DNA of 64,000 nt from Ferruginibacter sp. (lineage in GTDB: Bacteria; Bacteroidota; Bacteroidia; Chitinophagales; Chitinophagaceae): the NCBI GenBank assembly GCA_019638575.1, contig JAHBTN010000014.1, positions 1 to 64,000 on the forward strand, given 5' to 3'. A program made the position numbers and the translations under genes. The notes beneath the pieces are model-generated. The model had not been told where the DNA came from. It made no database searches and saw only the letters and a program-made list of their open reading frames with translations. Positions 18,931 to 27,771 of this stretch are shown piece by piece. Position 1 is the first letter of the stretch, and every line of letters begins with the position of its first letter.

Positions 18931-19671
18931 ATGACTACGATTGCTCTTTATAACCTGAAAGGTGGTGTTGGTAAAACAGCCAGTTGTGTAAACTTTGCCT
19001 ATTTAGCCGCTGCCGACGGATTTAAAACCTTGTTATGGGATATTGATCCCCAGGGTTCATCTTCATTTTATTATAAGGCCAAGCCAAAAACGCATCCCGG
19101 CATAAAAAAACTCATCACCAAAGATGCAGATTTAGAAAATGCAATCATGAGCAGCGATTTTGAACTGCTTGATGTGATTCCTGCCGATAACTCAAGCAAA
19201 AGTTTCGATATCATGCTTGATGAAATGAAAGGGAACAAGCACAGGCTGAAATCGATTTTAAAACAATTGCAGGGCGAGTATGATTTTGTTTTTATAGATT
19301 GCCCGCCAGGGTTTAGCGCTCTTAGCGAAAACATATTTAATGCAGCCGATATAGTATTGATGCCGGTAATACCTACCACGCTTTCTATACGTACCTATAA
19401 TATGGTAAAAGATTATTTTAAGGAAAAAGACCTTGATATTAAAAAGATGATGTGCTTTTTTACCATGACCGACCTGCGCAAAAACCTGCACAACGAAATA
19501 ATGGAAGAACTGTATAAAGACAAACGGTTTTTTCAAAACTATATCCCTTATTTAAGCGACGTAGAAAAAATGGGTATTTACAAAGCCCCCATTATGGAAT
19601 TTGCCAACAGCAGCTATGCCGCCAGTTGCTACCGTGAACTGTGGTTAGAAATAAAAGAAGGTGTTTTATAA
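18931..19671 (+). CDS. ParA family ATPase
   Basis: 246 residues. The deviant Walker A NLKGGVGKTA lies at residues 8-17, the switch I region WDIDPQGSSSFYY near 37-49, and Walker B FVFIDCPPGFSALS near 110-123. This is the ParA/Soj/MinD-type ATPase used for partitioning plasmids, chromosomes or large complexes. No ParB-like gene or parS repeat is adjacent, so it is an orphan ParA, which in some bacteria positions chemoreceptors, carboxysomes or other cargo. The following esterase gene starts 46 bases downstream. Confidence 0.9.
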   Translation: MTTIALYNLKGGVGKTASCVNFAYLAAADGFKTLLWDIDPQGSSSFYYKAKPKTHPGIKKLITKDADLENAIMSSDFELLDVIPADNSSKSFDIMLDEMKGNKHRLKSILKQLQGEYDFVFIDCPPGFSALSENIFNAADIVLMPVIPTTLSIRTYNMVKDYFKEKDLDIKKMMCFFTMTDLRKNLHNEIMEELYKDKRFFQNYIPYLSDVEKMGIYKAPIMEFANSSYAASCYRELWLEIKEGVL

Positions 19672-19717
19672 TTTATAATTAAAAGAATAAAAATTTTATT
19701 GATTAGTTTTGCCGCTT

Positions 19718-20449
19718 ATGAAAAGAGAACTGAATAGCTGGTTTAGCCCGGCACTGCAAAAAGAAATGCCCATTGTAACGTATGGCGATTATGGCACAGC
19801 CATCTTGTTTGTACCCACTGCTGCTGCAGATTACCTGGAGTATGAACGGTTTCAGATGATGGATACGCTTGCACCATATATAAACGGAGGCAAGATAAAA
19901 GTGTTTTCCATTAACAGCATTAACAACGAAAGCTGGCTTAACAAGGAAATGGCAGGCGAGCATAAAGCCATCAGGCACAACCAGTTTAACGAGTATGTTT
20001 TTAATGAAGTAATACCATTCATTAAACACAGCACCTCCAACGAAACAGAAATCATTACCTGTGGCGCTTCTTTTGGAGCATTGCACAGCATGAACCTGTT
20101 TTTAAAACGCCCTGATATTATTAACGGTGTAATAGCCATGAGCGGCGTGTACGATCTTACAGAATATACCGATGGTTTTTTTGATGAACAGGTGTACTTT
20201 AACAGCCCCATGCATTACATACGCAACCTTACCGATCATAATATACTTGAACAGATACGCAAAAGCCATCATATACATATTTTAACCGGAAGCGGCGCTT
20301 ATGAAGACCCTAACGCTTCAAGGGCTTTTGCCGGGCTGCTTTATAGCAAAGGCATCACTTATGAACTGGACGTTTGGGGCGAAGAGTGGAAACACGACTG
20401 GCCTACATGGCGAGCCATGTTACCACTTTATTTTGAAACAAGGTTCTGA
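19718..20449 (+). CDS. Putative esterase (alpha/beta-hydrolase, esterase D-like)
   Basis: About 243 residues from the ATG at 19718; an in-frame TTG lies 9 bases upstream. The nucleophile elbow GASFGALHSMN contains the Ser, and the C-terminal EEWKHDWPTWRAM contains the catalytic His in the form usual for the esterase family PF00756. It lacks a signal peptide, so it is cytosolic. The natural substrate is unknown; relatives hydrolyse S-formylglutathione, mycolates or enterobactin-like esters. It follows the ParA-like gene closely and may share its transcript. Confidence 0.8.
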   Translation: MKRELNSWFSPALQKEMPIVTYGDYGTAILFVPTAAADYLEYERFQMMDTLAPYINGGKIKVFSINSINNESWLNKEMAGEHKAIRHNQFNEYVFNEVIPFIKHSTSNETEIITCGASFGALHSMNLFLKRPDIINGVIAMSGVYDLTEYTDGFFDEQVYFNSPMHYIRNLTDHNILEQIRKSHHIHILTGSGAYEDPNASRAFAGLLYSKGITYELDVWGEEWKHDWPTWRAMLPLYFETRF

Positions 20450-20517
20450 TTTTCTTAAAAAACAACACAATATTATAAAGGCTTTTTCAGTTATGTAGGT
20501 ACCAATATACCTGTATC

Positions 20518-20937
20518 ATGAAAAAGCCTTTACTCATTTTTGCCCTTAAGTGTTCGGTTATATTATATTTTGCCGCCTGTACCGGGATAAATGATTATAG
20601 AAATACAGTATCGGCTACCTCAAAAGTAACTAAAGGAACCTGGAAGATTAATTTGTTTACCAAGGGCCAGCAAAACGAAACCAACCAATTCTCTAATTGC
20701 ATCATATCATTTGACCCCTCGGGTAAAATAACCATTAATAAAAACGGCCAAACGGTAACAGGAAACTGGATTGAAGATAATATCATGCAAAGAGTTACCA
20801 TCAGCCTTAATACCAATGATGCATCATTAACCAAGCTGAACGATTACTGGAATATTTCTAAAATAAGTAAATCAGGTATCAGTTTCAGGGGTAATCAAAA
20901 TTCGGTAAACGACAGGTTAGAAATAACCAACCTATAA
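20518..20937 (+). CDS. Small lipocalin-like lipoprotein
   Basis: 139 residues. The N-terminal hydrophobic stretch ends in a lipobox-like YFAACTG, with Cys at 21, giving a lipoprotein. The rest (TKGTWKINLF, SNCIISFDPSGKITI, QTVTGNWIED, SGISFRGNQ) has the alternating strand pattern of small lipocalin-like domains in Bacteroidetes. No function can be assigned. A hairpin terminator follows it, separating it from polA. Confidence 0.7.
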   Translation: MKKPLLIFALKCSVILYFAACTGINDYRNTVSATSKVTKGTWKINLFTKGQQNETNQFSNCIISFDPSGKITINKNGQTVTGNWIEDNIMQRVTISLNTNDASLTKLNDYWNISKISKSGISFRGNQNSVNDRLEITNL

Positions 20938-20977
20938 AATAATTTGAATTTAGTTTTTGTTATTTGAGTTTAGTGAT

Positions 20978-21018
20978 CTTAAAAGCTGTTCTTTAATAAG
21001 GGCAGCTTTTAAGTTTTT
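20978..21018 (+). terminator. Intrinsic terminator between the lipoprotein gene and polA
   Basis: CTTAAAAGCTG at 20978-20988 pairs with CAGCTTTTAAG at 21003-21013 across a 14-base loop, followed by a T run at 21014-21018. Confidence 0.65.
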
Positions 21019-21061
21019 AAATCTTGTTGATTGGCGGCAAGATTTGTTATATTTTTACCTA

Positions 21062-23899
21062 ATGCCAAAGAGATTATTTTTATTAGATGCATATGCCCTG
21101 GTTTTTCGAGCATACTATGCCCTCATACGCAATCCACGTATTACCAGCAAAGGTCGTAACACTAATGCACAGTTTGGGTTTACTAATACAATTATTGAGC
21201 TAATTAAAAACCAGCACCCAACACACATGGCTGTATGTTTTGATACACATGCACCAACCGAACGCCACACCGATTTTGCCGATTACAAAGCCAACCGGCA
21301 AGAAACACCCGAAGACATTTTATCGGCAGTGCCTGATATAAAAAAAATTATTGAAGCGCTCAACATTCCTGTAATTGCTATTGATGGTTACGAAGCTGAT
21401 GATGTTATTGGCGCCCTGGCAAAACAAGCCGAATCGGCAGGGTACGAAGTGTATATGGTTACACCCGATAAAGATTACGGGCAATTGGTTACCGAAAAAA
21501 TAAAAATTTACAAGCCGCCCTACCAGGGTGCACAATTTGAAATACTTGGGCCTAAAGAAGTTTGTGAAAAATGGGACATTGAAAATGTAGGGCAGGTAAT
21601 TGATATGTTAGGTTTGATGGGAGATGCGGTTGATAACATCCCGGGCATAAAAGGAGTTGGCGAAAAAACGGCCTCCAAGCTGTTAAAAGAATATGGCACG
21701 CTTGAAAATATTTTAGACAATGCAGATAAGATAAAAGGTAAGATGGGCGAAAAAATAATGAACGGCAAAGAAGATGCCATCATGAGTAAAAAATTAGCTA
21801 CCATTATTTTAAATGTACCGGTTGAATTTCATGAAGAAAATTTTTTGATTAAGGAGATGAACAAACCTGCCTTAAAAGAAATTTTTGAAGAACTGGAATT
21901 TAAAACCCTTGGCAAAAGAATTTTAGGAGAAGAAATTACAGGAGAAACCACAGTAACAGCCAATAATGCAACTGCAGGGGTTAAAGAAAATGTTCAAATG
22001 GATTTGTTTGGAAATATTATTGAGCCAACCGAACAATCTATAGTTGTCAACAGTACAGCAAATGAAATTATTTCTGTTGGCAAAAACATCAACAACAGCG
22101 TTCATGATTATACATTAATACAATCGGATACCGAAATAAAAAACCTGGTTACATACTTATCTGACAGTGATGAAATTTGTTTTGATACTGAAACAACAGG
22201 CATAGATGCCAACGATGCAGAATTGGTGGGCATGAGTTTTTCTGTAAAAGCCGGCGAAGGGTTTTATGTGTATTGCCCGTCCGATCAAAAAGAAACTGCA
22301 AGGAGGCTTACTTTTTTTAAACCTCTCTTCAGCAATGTTTCAAAAACATGGATTGGCCATAATTTAAAATACGATATGCTGATACTGAAATGGTATGGCT
22401 ACGAACTGGCTGGCAATACATTCGACAGCATGCTGGCGCATTTTGTTATTGAACCCGATGGTAAAAACGGTATGGATGCATTGAGTGAAAAATTTTTAGG
22501 CTACGAACCCATACATATTGAAGAACTCATTGGCAAAAAAGGAAAAACACAGGGCAACATGCGTGACCTGGAGCCCGAAAAAATAAAAGACTATGCCTCA
22601 GAAGATGCAGATATAACATTGCAATTAAAGCAGGTACTTCAACCCATGTTAAAACAAAAAGAAGTAGAGAAGGTTTTTTACGAGGTAGATAATCCTTTGG
22701 TAAAAGTGTTAACGGCAATGGAATTTGAAGGCATAAAAATTGATGAGGCCTTTTTACATGAATACTCAAAAGAATTAGAGAAAGAAGCAAAGGCGGCGGA
22801 AGAATCGGTGTACGAGCAGGCAGGCGTTAGATTTAATTTAGCATCGCCAAAACAACTGGGCGAAGTTTTGTTTGAAAAAATGCAGATTGACCCTAAGGCA
22901 AAAAAAACAAAAACAGGCCAGTATGCTACCGGCGAAGATGTGTTATTAAAACTTGCCAGCAAGAATAAAATTGTAGATGATATTCTTTCATTTAGAGAGT
23001 TTACAAAACTAAAGTCAACCTATGTGGATGCACTGCCGCTGATGATAAATAAAAAAACAGGTCGTGTACACACTTCTTATGCACAGGCAGTAGCCGTTAC
23101 CGGTAGACTGAGCAGCAACAATCCAAATTTGCAAAATATTCCAATACGCACCGAAAGAGGAAGAGAGATAAGAAAAGCTTTTATACCCAGGGATAAAGAT
23201 TATGTACTTATTTCGGCCGATTATTCACAGATAGAGTTACGTATTGTGGCAGCCATCAGCGGCGATAAAAATATGTGTGATGCTTTTAAAAACGGTAAAG
23301 ACATACACAGTGCAACTGCTGCCAGGGTTTTTAATGTAGATGAAAAAGATGTTACCAAAGAAATGCGTTACAAAGCCAAGAGTGTAAACTTTGGTATCAT
23401 TTACGGGCAGGGTGCATTTGGCCTTGCCGAAAACCTGGGCATTAGCCGTACCGAGGCAAAAGAGATTATTGATAATTATAAAATGCAGTTTCCCAATATA
23501 CAGAAGTACATGGATGATACCATTCATTTTGCACAGGAACATGGTTATGTGCAAACCCTAATGGGGCGTAAAAGATGGTTAAGGGATATTAACAGCGCTA
23601 ATTTTACTGTAAGGGCATTTGCCGAACGCAATGCCATCAACTCTCCCATACAAGGCTCGGCTGCCGATATGATAAAGCTGGCCATGATTAAAATACATAG
23701 TGAATTCAGTAAGCATAATTTTAAATCAAAAATGCTGTTACAAGTACATGATGAATTAGTTTTTGATGCACATAAATCAGAAATAGAAAAAATAAAACCG
23801 ATTATATTGAATTGCATGCAAACTGCATTGGCTTTGCCCAATCATGTACCAACCGATGCAGAATTGGGTATAGGCAATAATTGGCTGGAGGCACATTAA
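21062..23899 (+). CDS. polA: DNA polymerase I
   Basis: 945 residues from the ATG at 21062. The open frame extends 105 bases upstream, but that part covers the terminator and is not conserved. It fills gaps and removes RNA primers. The 5'-3' exonuclease domain has LFLLDAYALVFRAYYAL and YEADDVIGALA. A complete proofreading-type 3'-5' exonuclease domain follows (FDTETTGIDANDAELVG, then GHNLKYDMLIL and YASEDADITLQL). The polymerase motifs are VTGRLSSNNPNLQNIPIR, DYSQIELRI (motif A), KSVNFGIIYGQGAFGLA (motif B) and LQVHDELVFD (motif C). All three activities therefore look intact. Confidence 0.97.
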   Translation: MPKRLFLLDAYALVFRAYYALIRNPRITSKGRNTNAQFGFTNTIIELIKNQHPTHMAVCFDTHAPTERHTDFADYKANRQETPEDILSAVPDIKKIIEALNIPVIAIDGYEADDVIGALAKQAESAGYEVYMVTPDKDYGQLVTEKIKIYKPPYQGAQFEILGPKEVCEKWDIENVGQVIDMLGLMGDAVDNIPGIKGVGEKTASKLLKEYGTLENILDNADKIKGKMGEKIMNGKEDAIMSKKLATIILNVPVEFHEENFLIKEMNKPALKEIFEELEFKTLGKRILGEEITGETTVTANNATAGVKENVQMDLFGNIIEPTEQSIVVNSTANEIISVGKNINNSVHDYTLIQSDTEIKNLVTYLSDSDEICFDTETTGIDANDAELVGMSFSVKAGEGFYVYCPSDQKETARRLTFFKPLFSNVSKTWIGHNLKYDMLILKWYGYELAGNTFDSMLAHFVIEPDGKNGMDALSEKFLGYEPIHIEELIGKKGKTQGNMRDLEPEKIKDYASEDADITLQLKQVLQPMLKQKEVEKVFYEVDNPLVKVLTAMEFEGIKIDEAFLHEYSKELEKEAKAAEESVYEQAGVRFNLASPKQLGEVLFEKMQIDPKAKKTKTGQYATGEDVLLKLASKNKIVDDILSFREFTKLKSTYVDALPLMINKKTGRVHTSYAQAVAVTGRLSSNNPNLQNIPIRTERGREIRKAFIPRDKDYVLISADYSQIELRIVAAISGDKNMCDAFKNGKDIHSATAARVFNVDEKDVTKEMRYKAKSVNFGIIYGQGAFGLAENLGISRTEAKEIIDNYKMQFPNIQKYMDDTIHFAQEHGYVQTLMGRKRWLRDINSANFTVRAFAERNAINSPIQGSAADMIKLAMIKIHSEFSKHNFKSKMLLQVHDELVFDAHKSEIEKIKPIILNCMQTALALPNHVPTDAELGIGNNWLEAH

Positions 23900-23941
23900 A
23901 CATGGAGAGTTATCCTTATCTATTTTTACGAACTTAGCTGC

Positions 23942-24601
23942 ATGAATATACCAACAATCATTTATTGTTATGATGCTTACTGCGGATGGTGCTATGGATT
24001 TAGCCCGGTAATTAAAAAAATTGCTGCAGAATACCATAACAGGCTTGATGTAGAAGTGTTAAGCGGAGGCATGATGGTGGGCGAACAGGTAATGCCTATT
24101 GAAAAGATTGGCCCTTACATTGCATCTTCATATTCAAGAGTAGAAGAACTTACCGGTATAAAATTTGGCGAAGATTTTTTATGGCATTGTAAAAATCCCG
24201 GCAAGAGCGACTGGGTGATGAATTCTGAAAAACCTGCCATTGCTTTATGCATTATTAAAGAACACTCACCCCAACGGCAACTTGAATTTGCCTGCGATTT
24301 GCAATATACCCTTAACTACGAAGGCCGGGACCTTGATGATGACGAAGCTTACCGGCACTTACTGAACAAATACAATTTAACACCTGGTATTTTTTATTCA
24401 AAACTCAAGAGTGATGAATACAAGGATATGGCATACTACGAATTTTCGTTAATCAAACAATTACAGGTAAATGGATTTCCTACGGTATTTATTCAAACCG
24501 GCGAATTAAAATTTGTAATGATTGCCAGGGGATATACCGACTATGAAACAGTTAAACAAAGAGTTGAAAATGTATTAAAAGAAATGAATACTTCTGCTTA
24601 G
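23942..24601 (+). CDS. DsbA-family thioredoxin-fold protein
   Basis: 219 residues without a signal peptide, so probably cytosolic. IIYCYDAYCGWCYGFSP contains a CGWC redox motif (Cys14, Cys17), and the C-terminal VNGFPTVFIQTGE carries the cis-proline loop. This fits the DsbA/FrnE-like branch of oxidoreductases, often annotated as DsbA family protein. The role could be thiol-disulfide exchange on an unknown cytosolic substrate. It lies 40 bases downstream of polA and may be read through from it. Confidence 0.88.
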   Translation: MNIPTIIYCYDAYCGWCYGFSPVIKKIAAEYHNRLDVEVLSGGMMVGEQVMPIEKIGPYIASSYSRVEELTGIKFGEDFLWHCKNPGKSDWVMNSEKPAIALCIIKEHSPQRQLEFACDLQYTLNYEGRDLDDDEAYRHLLNKYNLTPGIFYSKLKSDEYKDMAYYEFSLIKQLQVNGFPTVFIQTGELKFVMIARGYTDYETVKQRVENVLKEMNTSA

Positions 24602-24699
24602 TATAAATTTATCTTATCAATGTATTTAACTGTTCATACTTTTAAACTTTCTTTTTAAAAAATAATTTTTGTATTTTCCTGCACTAAAAATTTTATGTC

Positions 24700-25359
24700 A
24701 TGAAAATATCAACCTTAACGATTTGTGCTGCAACCGTTGTAATGTTGGCTTGCAATAATAAAACAGACGAAGCCAAAACATCGGCCGACACTTCAGCCAC
24801 TGCTCCGGTTACAGAAACTCCAAAAGATTCAGCAATGCATACTATGCCCGATTCTGCTGCTATGATGAAGGCATGGAATGATTTTAAAGCCATTGGACCC
24901 ATGCATAAATGGATGGAAAAAACCAATGGTACATGGGTGGCTGATATCAGTACCTGGATGGACCCTTCCTCGGCACCTGAAAAATCTGTAGGTACAATGG
25001 TTCAGTCTTCAATACTTGGTGGAAGATATGTAGTTGGCAAATATTCAGGCACTGTATTTGGCCAAAAAACCGAAGGGCAATTTACCATGGGCTATGATAA
25101 TGCAAAAAAACTTTTTGTTAGTACCTGGATTGATAACCAGGGTTCGGGTATTGCATTTATGAGTGGAAACTATGATGAAAAAACAAAAACACTCAACTTA
25201 AATGGATATCAAACAGATCCTATGACAGGAAAAGACAGCAACATAAGGGAAGAAATGACAATCATTGATGATGATAGTTACAGCATGGCTATGTATGGCG
25301 CAGGCCCCGATGGAAAAGAAATGAAATATATGGAAGGGCTGTATAAAAGGAAAAAATAA
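24700..25359 (+). CDS. DUF1579 family lipoprotein
   Basis: 219 residues. The signal peptide ends in MLACNN, a lipobox with Cys18. After a Thr/Ser/Ala-rich linker (about 20-50) comes the DUF1579 domain: MEKTNGTWVADISTW, SILGGRYVVGKYSG, GQFTMGYDNAKKLFVSTWID, SGNYDEKTKTLNLNG, REEMTIIDDDSYSMAMY. Function is unknown. A strong bidirectional hairpin terminator immediately follows. A fragment of a similar kind of domain lies at 26012-26209. Confidence 0.88.
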   Translation: MKISTLTICAATVVMLACNNKTDEAKTSADTSATAPVTETPKDSAMHTMPDSAAMMKAWNDFKAIGPMHKWMEKTNGTWVADISTWMDPSSAPEKSVGTMVQSSILGGRYVVGKYSGTVFGQKTEGQFTMGYDNAKKLFVSTWIDNQGSGIAFMSGNYDEKTKTLNLNGYQTDPMTGKDSNIREEMTIIDDDSYSMAMYGAGPDGKEMKYMEGLYKRKK

Positions 25360-25370
25360 AAAACAGAAAT

Positions 25371-25402
25371 AAAAAAACCCGGAAAAATTTTCCGGGTTTT
25401 TT
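25371..25402. terminator. Bidirectional intrinsic terminator
   Basis: CCCGGAAAA-A-TTTTCCGGG (25378-25396) is a perfect 9-bp stem flanked by seven A on the left and six T on the right. It works for the DUF1579 gene on the plus strand and the DUF1801 gene on the minus strand. Confidence 0.85.
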
Positions 25403-25417
25403 ATAAGTTGAGGGATA

Positions 25418-25873
25418 TTATTTTTTCATTGTTTTCTCATAAAGTGCAATCCATTCTTCGGCAGAAATCTTTGAGGCAAGTTCACCAATAAGTTCATAAG
25501 GTATCTTATCCATCTTTTTAAACCGGATACAGCTTTTTCCCATATCTAATTTTCCAGCACCGGCCTTGGCATAAGCACTTACAAACCATTTTAACAAAGA
25601 TGCGTTGATGTATAAACCCATGCTGTAAACGGCTACAAAATTTTTTTGCGAAGCAATATTCATAAATGGTAAAGGCTCTTTAGGATTGCAGTGATAACCT
25701 GCTGGGTATAGTGTATGTGGTACCACGTAACCAATCATACCGTAGTTCATACATTCTTTAAAACCTTTTGGAAGGTTCTTTTTAATAACTTTTCTTAATT
25801 CCATAACCACGCTTTTGCGGTCGTGGGGCAATGCATCTATGTATTGCTCTACTGTAGCGGCTTTCGATTGCAT
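25418..25873 (-). CDS. DUF1801 domain protein
   Basis: 151 residues, cytosolic. VEQYIDALPHDRKSVVMELR, LPKGFKECMNYGMIGYVVP and the C-terminal SCIRFKKMDKIPYELIGEL fit DUF1801 (YdhG/YjhX-like fold), a family that includes frataxin-like iron-binding proteins of Bacillus. No cysteine cluster or other feature pins down the function. The gene is convergent with the DUF1579 lipoprotein gene and shares its terminator. Confidence 0.85.
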   Translation of the reverse strand: MQSKAATVEQYIDALPHDRKSVVMELRKVIKKNLPKGFKECMNYGMIGYVVPHTLYPAGYHCNPKEPLPFMNIASQKNFVAVYSMGLYINASLLKWFVSAYAKAGAGKLDMGKSCIRFKKMDKIPYELIGELASKISAEEWIALYEKTMKK

Positions 25874-26011
25874 AAGTAATTCTGTTTATCACCAATAAGT
25901 ATATGGTAAAATATCCTAAATCCTATCTTCTTTTGTAATTATAAATATGAAGTTAACTTTAAGTTGGTTGCCAACAAGTACTGAAATTTTTCAGTCAACT
26001 ACAATTATATA

Positions 26012-26209
26012 TTAGTGAGTTTTTCGGCGGTACTCCAGGTCAAAACTTGTTATCCATGTTTTACCATTATTGCTGCTTGTTTCTCCATGCTGCCTTACTT
26101 TGTTTACACCCGGGTTGTAAAATGTCATTTTCCGGATTTGCCAAAGTGTATCATTTATTTGTTCATTAGCTGTTTGTAAAATCATTTTTCCATAAAACTT
26201 TATTATCAA
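26012..26209 (-). pseudogene. Remnant of a secreted DUF1579-like protein (C-terminal part only)
   Basis: 65 codons from a TTG. The end (GVNKVRQHGETSSNNGKTW, then FDLEYRR) resembles the C-terminus of Bacteroidetes proteins ending in VRQ-x-x-E-x-S-x-DGGKTW-x-x-x-FDG-x-Y. No signal peptide, start region or N-terminal domain lies upstream. Most likely it is the 3' remnant of a decayed gene. It could instead be a real short gene, which I consider less likely. Confidence 0.4.
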
Positions 26210-26361
26210 AATTGTTAGCTGTTTTTTAACAACTGCTATATGTAATCAGGTTTCAGCTTACATCATAATTACAAACAGCATCACCATCATTATAATGTTG
26301 ATGAAAAATAAAAACAAAAAATTGTTTAGGCAAACAATGGTTATACAGGGGTTTTGGTTTT

Positions 26362-26389
26362 GCCCCGCTTTTTTAAGCGGGGCCTTTTT
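26362..26389 (+). terminator. Strong plus-strand terminator with no annotated gene upstream
   Basis: GCCCCGCTT-TTTT-AAGCGGGGC (26362-26383) is a perfect 9-bp GC-rich stem, followed by a T run. The T run favours plus-strand transcription, but no plus-strand gene lies between 25402 and here, which suggests a small RNA or very short reading frame. Confidence 0.7.
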
Positions 26390-26417
26390 ATAATTATATG
26401 TAAGGTTGTAGCATGTT

Positions 26418-26453
26418 TAAAAACGAGGAGCCCCGCAAATAAATTTGCAGGGC
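26418..26453 (-). terminator. Terminator of the sigma/CpxP operon
   Basis: On the minus strand GCCCTGCAAAT and ATTTGCGGGGC form a stem with one C·A mismatch, followed by TCCTCG and a T run. It lies 27 bases after the stop of the last operon gene. Confidence 0.55.
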
Positions 26454-26479
26454 CCTTATTCGCATTCACCTTTAATGAA

Positions 26480-26881
26480 TTATTTTCCACCGCCCCCTTG
26501 CCCGGGGCCTCCACCTCTTTGTGGCCTTAGCGATGGTTCAATTTCATCTTTCCATTGTTTCATTTGCGCTTCGGTAAAAATTTCTTTTAATTTTTTATCT
26601 CTTGCATCTGTAAGTTCTTTACGTTTTGCGCTCATAGCTTCACGATCAAAATTACCGCTTGAGCGCATTTCTTCCATGGCTTCCTGTTGGGCTTTGTAAA
26701 AGTCAGTAAAAATTACTTCTGTTTTTGATTTAATGTCTGTATCCAGGTTAAGTGGCACTAATTTTTCCATAGTGGCTTTTGTTCTTTCTTCAGGGGTTTG
26801 GCGTTGCCTGCCACCTTGTGCGGATACAGCATTAATGCTAAAGATAGCGGCAATTGCTATCAATATGATTTGCTTTTTCAT
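26480..26881 (-). CDS. Small secreted Spy/CpxP-like protein
   Basis: 133 residues. A signal peptide ends at VSAQ. The mature protein is a helical domain rich in charged residues (TPEERTKATMEKLVPLNLD; YKAQQEAMEEMRSSG; AKRKELTDARDKKLKEIFTE, AQMKQWKDEIEP), the pattern of periplasmic Spy/CpxP chaperone-like or metal-sensing proteins, and ends in a glycine-rich tail (QRGGGPGQGGGGK). It is the last gene of the sigma-factor operon, 48 bases after its neighbour, and is likely an effector in envelope stress. Confidence 0.7.
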   Translation of the reverse strand: MKKQIILIAIAAIFSINAVSAQGGRQRQTPEERTKATMEKLVPLNLDTDIKSKTEVIFTDFYKAQQEAMEEMRSSGNFDREAMSAKRKELTDARDKKLKEIFTEAQMKQWKDEIEPSLRPQRGGGPGQGGGGK

Positions 26882-26929
26882 TTTTTGATTTTTTTAATGA
26901 TGAAATTTATTTTAAAATTTAATTAATTA

Positions 26930-27433
26930 CTATTTAGGTGTTTTTTTTCTTGAATCAGGGCTACTGCCGGTTGGCATTTTTTTATTTAATATCCTTGCAA
27001 ACAAAGAGTCGAATGCAGCAAGCTGATTGGGTTTACAAATGTTACGTATGTTTTTTAAATGATTAAACATTAGCATTTCCACCATTTTTTGATTGGTGGC
27101 AGATTGTGAAGCAACAGCATCCATTGTAGAGTCGCTAAAGTTGCCGGCAGCTAACCGGGTAAATTGTTTGTCTTTTGAGCTACGCAGGCTGTCGAACAAT
27201 TTTTTCATGTTTTCTTTGTGGCTGTTGCTAAGCGATACATATTGAGCAACCTGTGCCGAGTCGAATCCTATTTCGTTTTTTAAAAACCCTGATATCATGG
27301 TTACCCTGTCAGGGCGTTTGGAATGAGGTTTATTTTTATTCATCAATAAAAAAGACAAAAGGGCTATATTAGTTATTAATAAAATAACGATGATTAAAAG
27401 GTAAACCTTCGATCTGTTTTCTTTTTTTATCAT
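26930..27433 (-). CDS. Membrane-anchored Spy/CpxP-type sensor-like protein
   Basis: 167 residues. One membrane segment near residues 10-29 (VYLLIIVILLITNIALLSFL) follows a short basic cytosolic N-terminus, and the rest faces the periplasm. The periplasmic part (MISGFLKNEIGFDSAQVAQY, SHKENMKKLFDSLRSSKDKQ, FNHLKNIRNICKPNQLAAFD) has the helical repeat pattern of Spy/CpxP/CnrX-like heavy-metal sensors. Its start overlaps the stop of the preceding membrane protein, so it is translated with it. Together the operon resembles the CnrYXH type of sigma-factor switch. That comparison is inference. Confidence 0.7.
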   Translation of the reverse strand: MIKKENRSKVYLLIIVILLITNIALLSFLLMNKNKPHSKRPDRVTMISGFLKNEIGFDSAQVAQYVSLSNSHKENMKKLFDSLRSSKDKQFTRLAAGNFSDSTMDAVASQSATNQKMVEMLMFNHLKNIRNICKPNQLAAFDSLFARILNKKMPTGSSPDSRKKTPK

Positions 27434-27771
27434 TATGGTTGATTATTATCGTAGTCATAAATAGTGGCTACAGTATATGAAAACTCATCGGTAGGCGCCT
27501 GCGTTGTTTGCTCTGCAACGGAGGTTTGTGCTGATGAATTTTTGGATACAATAACTGCAGCATTAATTAAAATAATTAGGCACAGGCCTGCAAAAGCTAC
27601 TGCCGGCCGGCTAATGAACCAGCCTGCTTTTTCCCACAGCGATTCTGTTTGCTTATTCATACGTGCATGAATACGGGTAAGCAAAAAAGGTTTTGCAGTT
27701 GCTCTTTTAATACCTTCTATACTGCTTAGCGCATCTTCGGCAAGTTTGTGTATGTTTTCTATATTTTTCAT
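27433..27771 (-). CDS. Single-pass membrane protein, candidate anti-sigma factor
   Basis: 112 residues. The N-terminal 50 residues are cytosolic and charged (NIHKLAEDALSSIEGIKRAT). One membrane segment lies near 56-74 (PAVAFAGLCLIILINAAVIV), followed by a short periplasmic tail. Size, position directly after the ECF sigma gene, and a 4-base ATGA overlap suggest an anti-sigma role, but no zinc-binding HxxxCxxC motif is present, so this is based on context only. Next downstream is the Spy/CpxP-type protein. Confidence 0.6.
   Translation of the reverse strand: MKNIENIHKLAEDALSSIEGIKRATAKPFLLTRIHARMNKQTESLWEKAGWFISRPAVAFAGLCLIILINAAVIVSKNSSAQTSVAEQTTQAPTDEFSYTVATIYDYDNNQP

Noticed and set aside
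20957-21061. Upstream extension of DNA polymerase I
   Set aside because: It crosses the terminator hairpin and is not part of the conserved N-terminus, which begins at MPKRLFLLDAYA.
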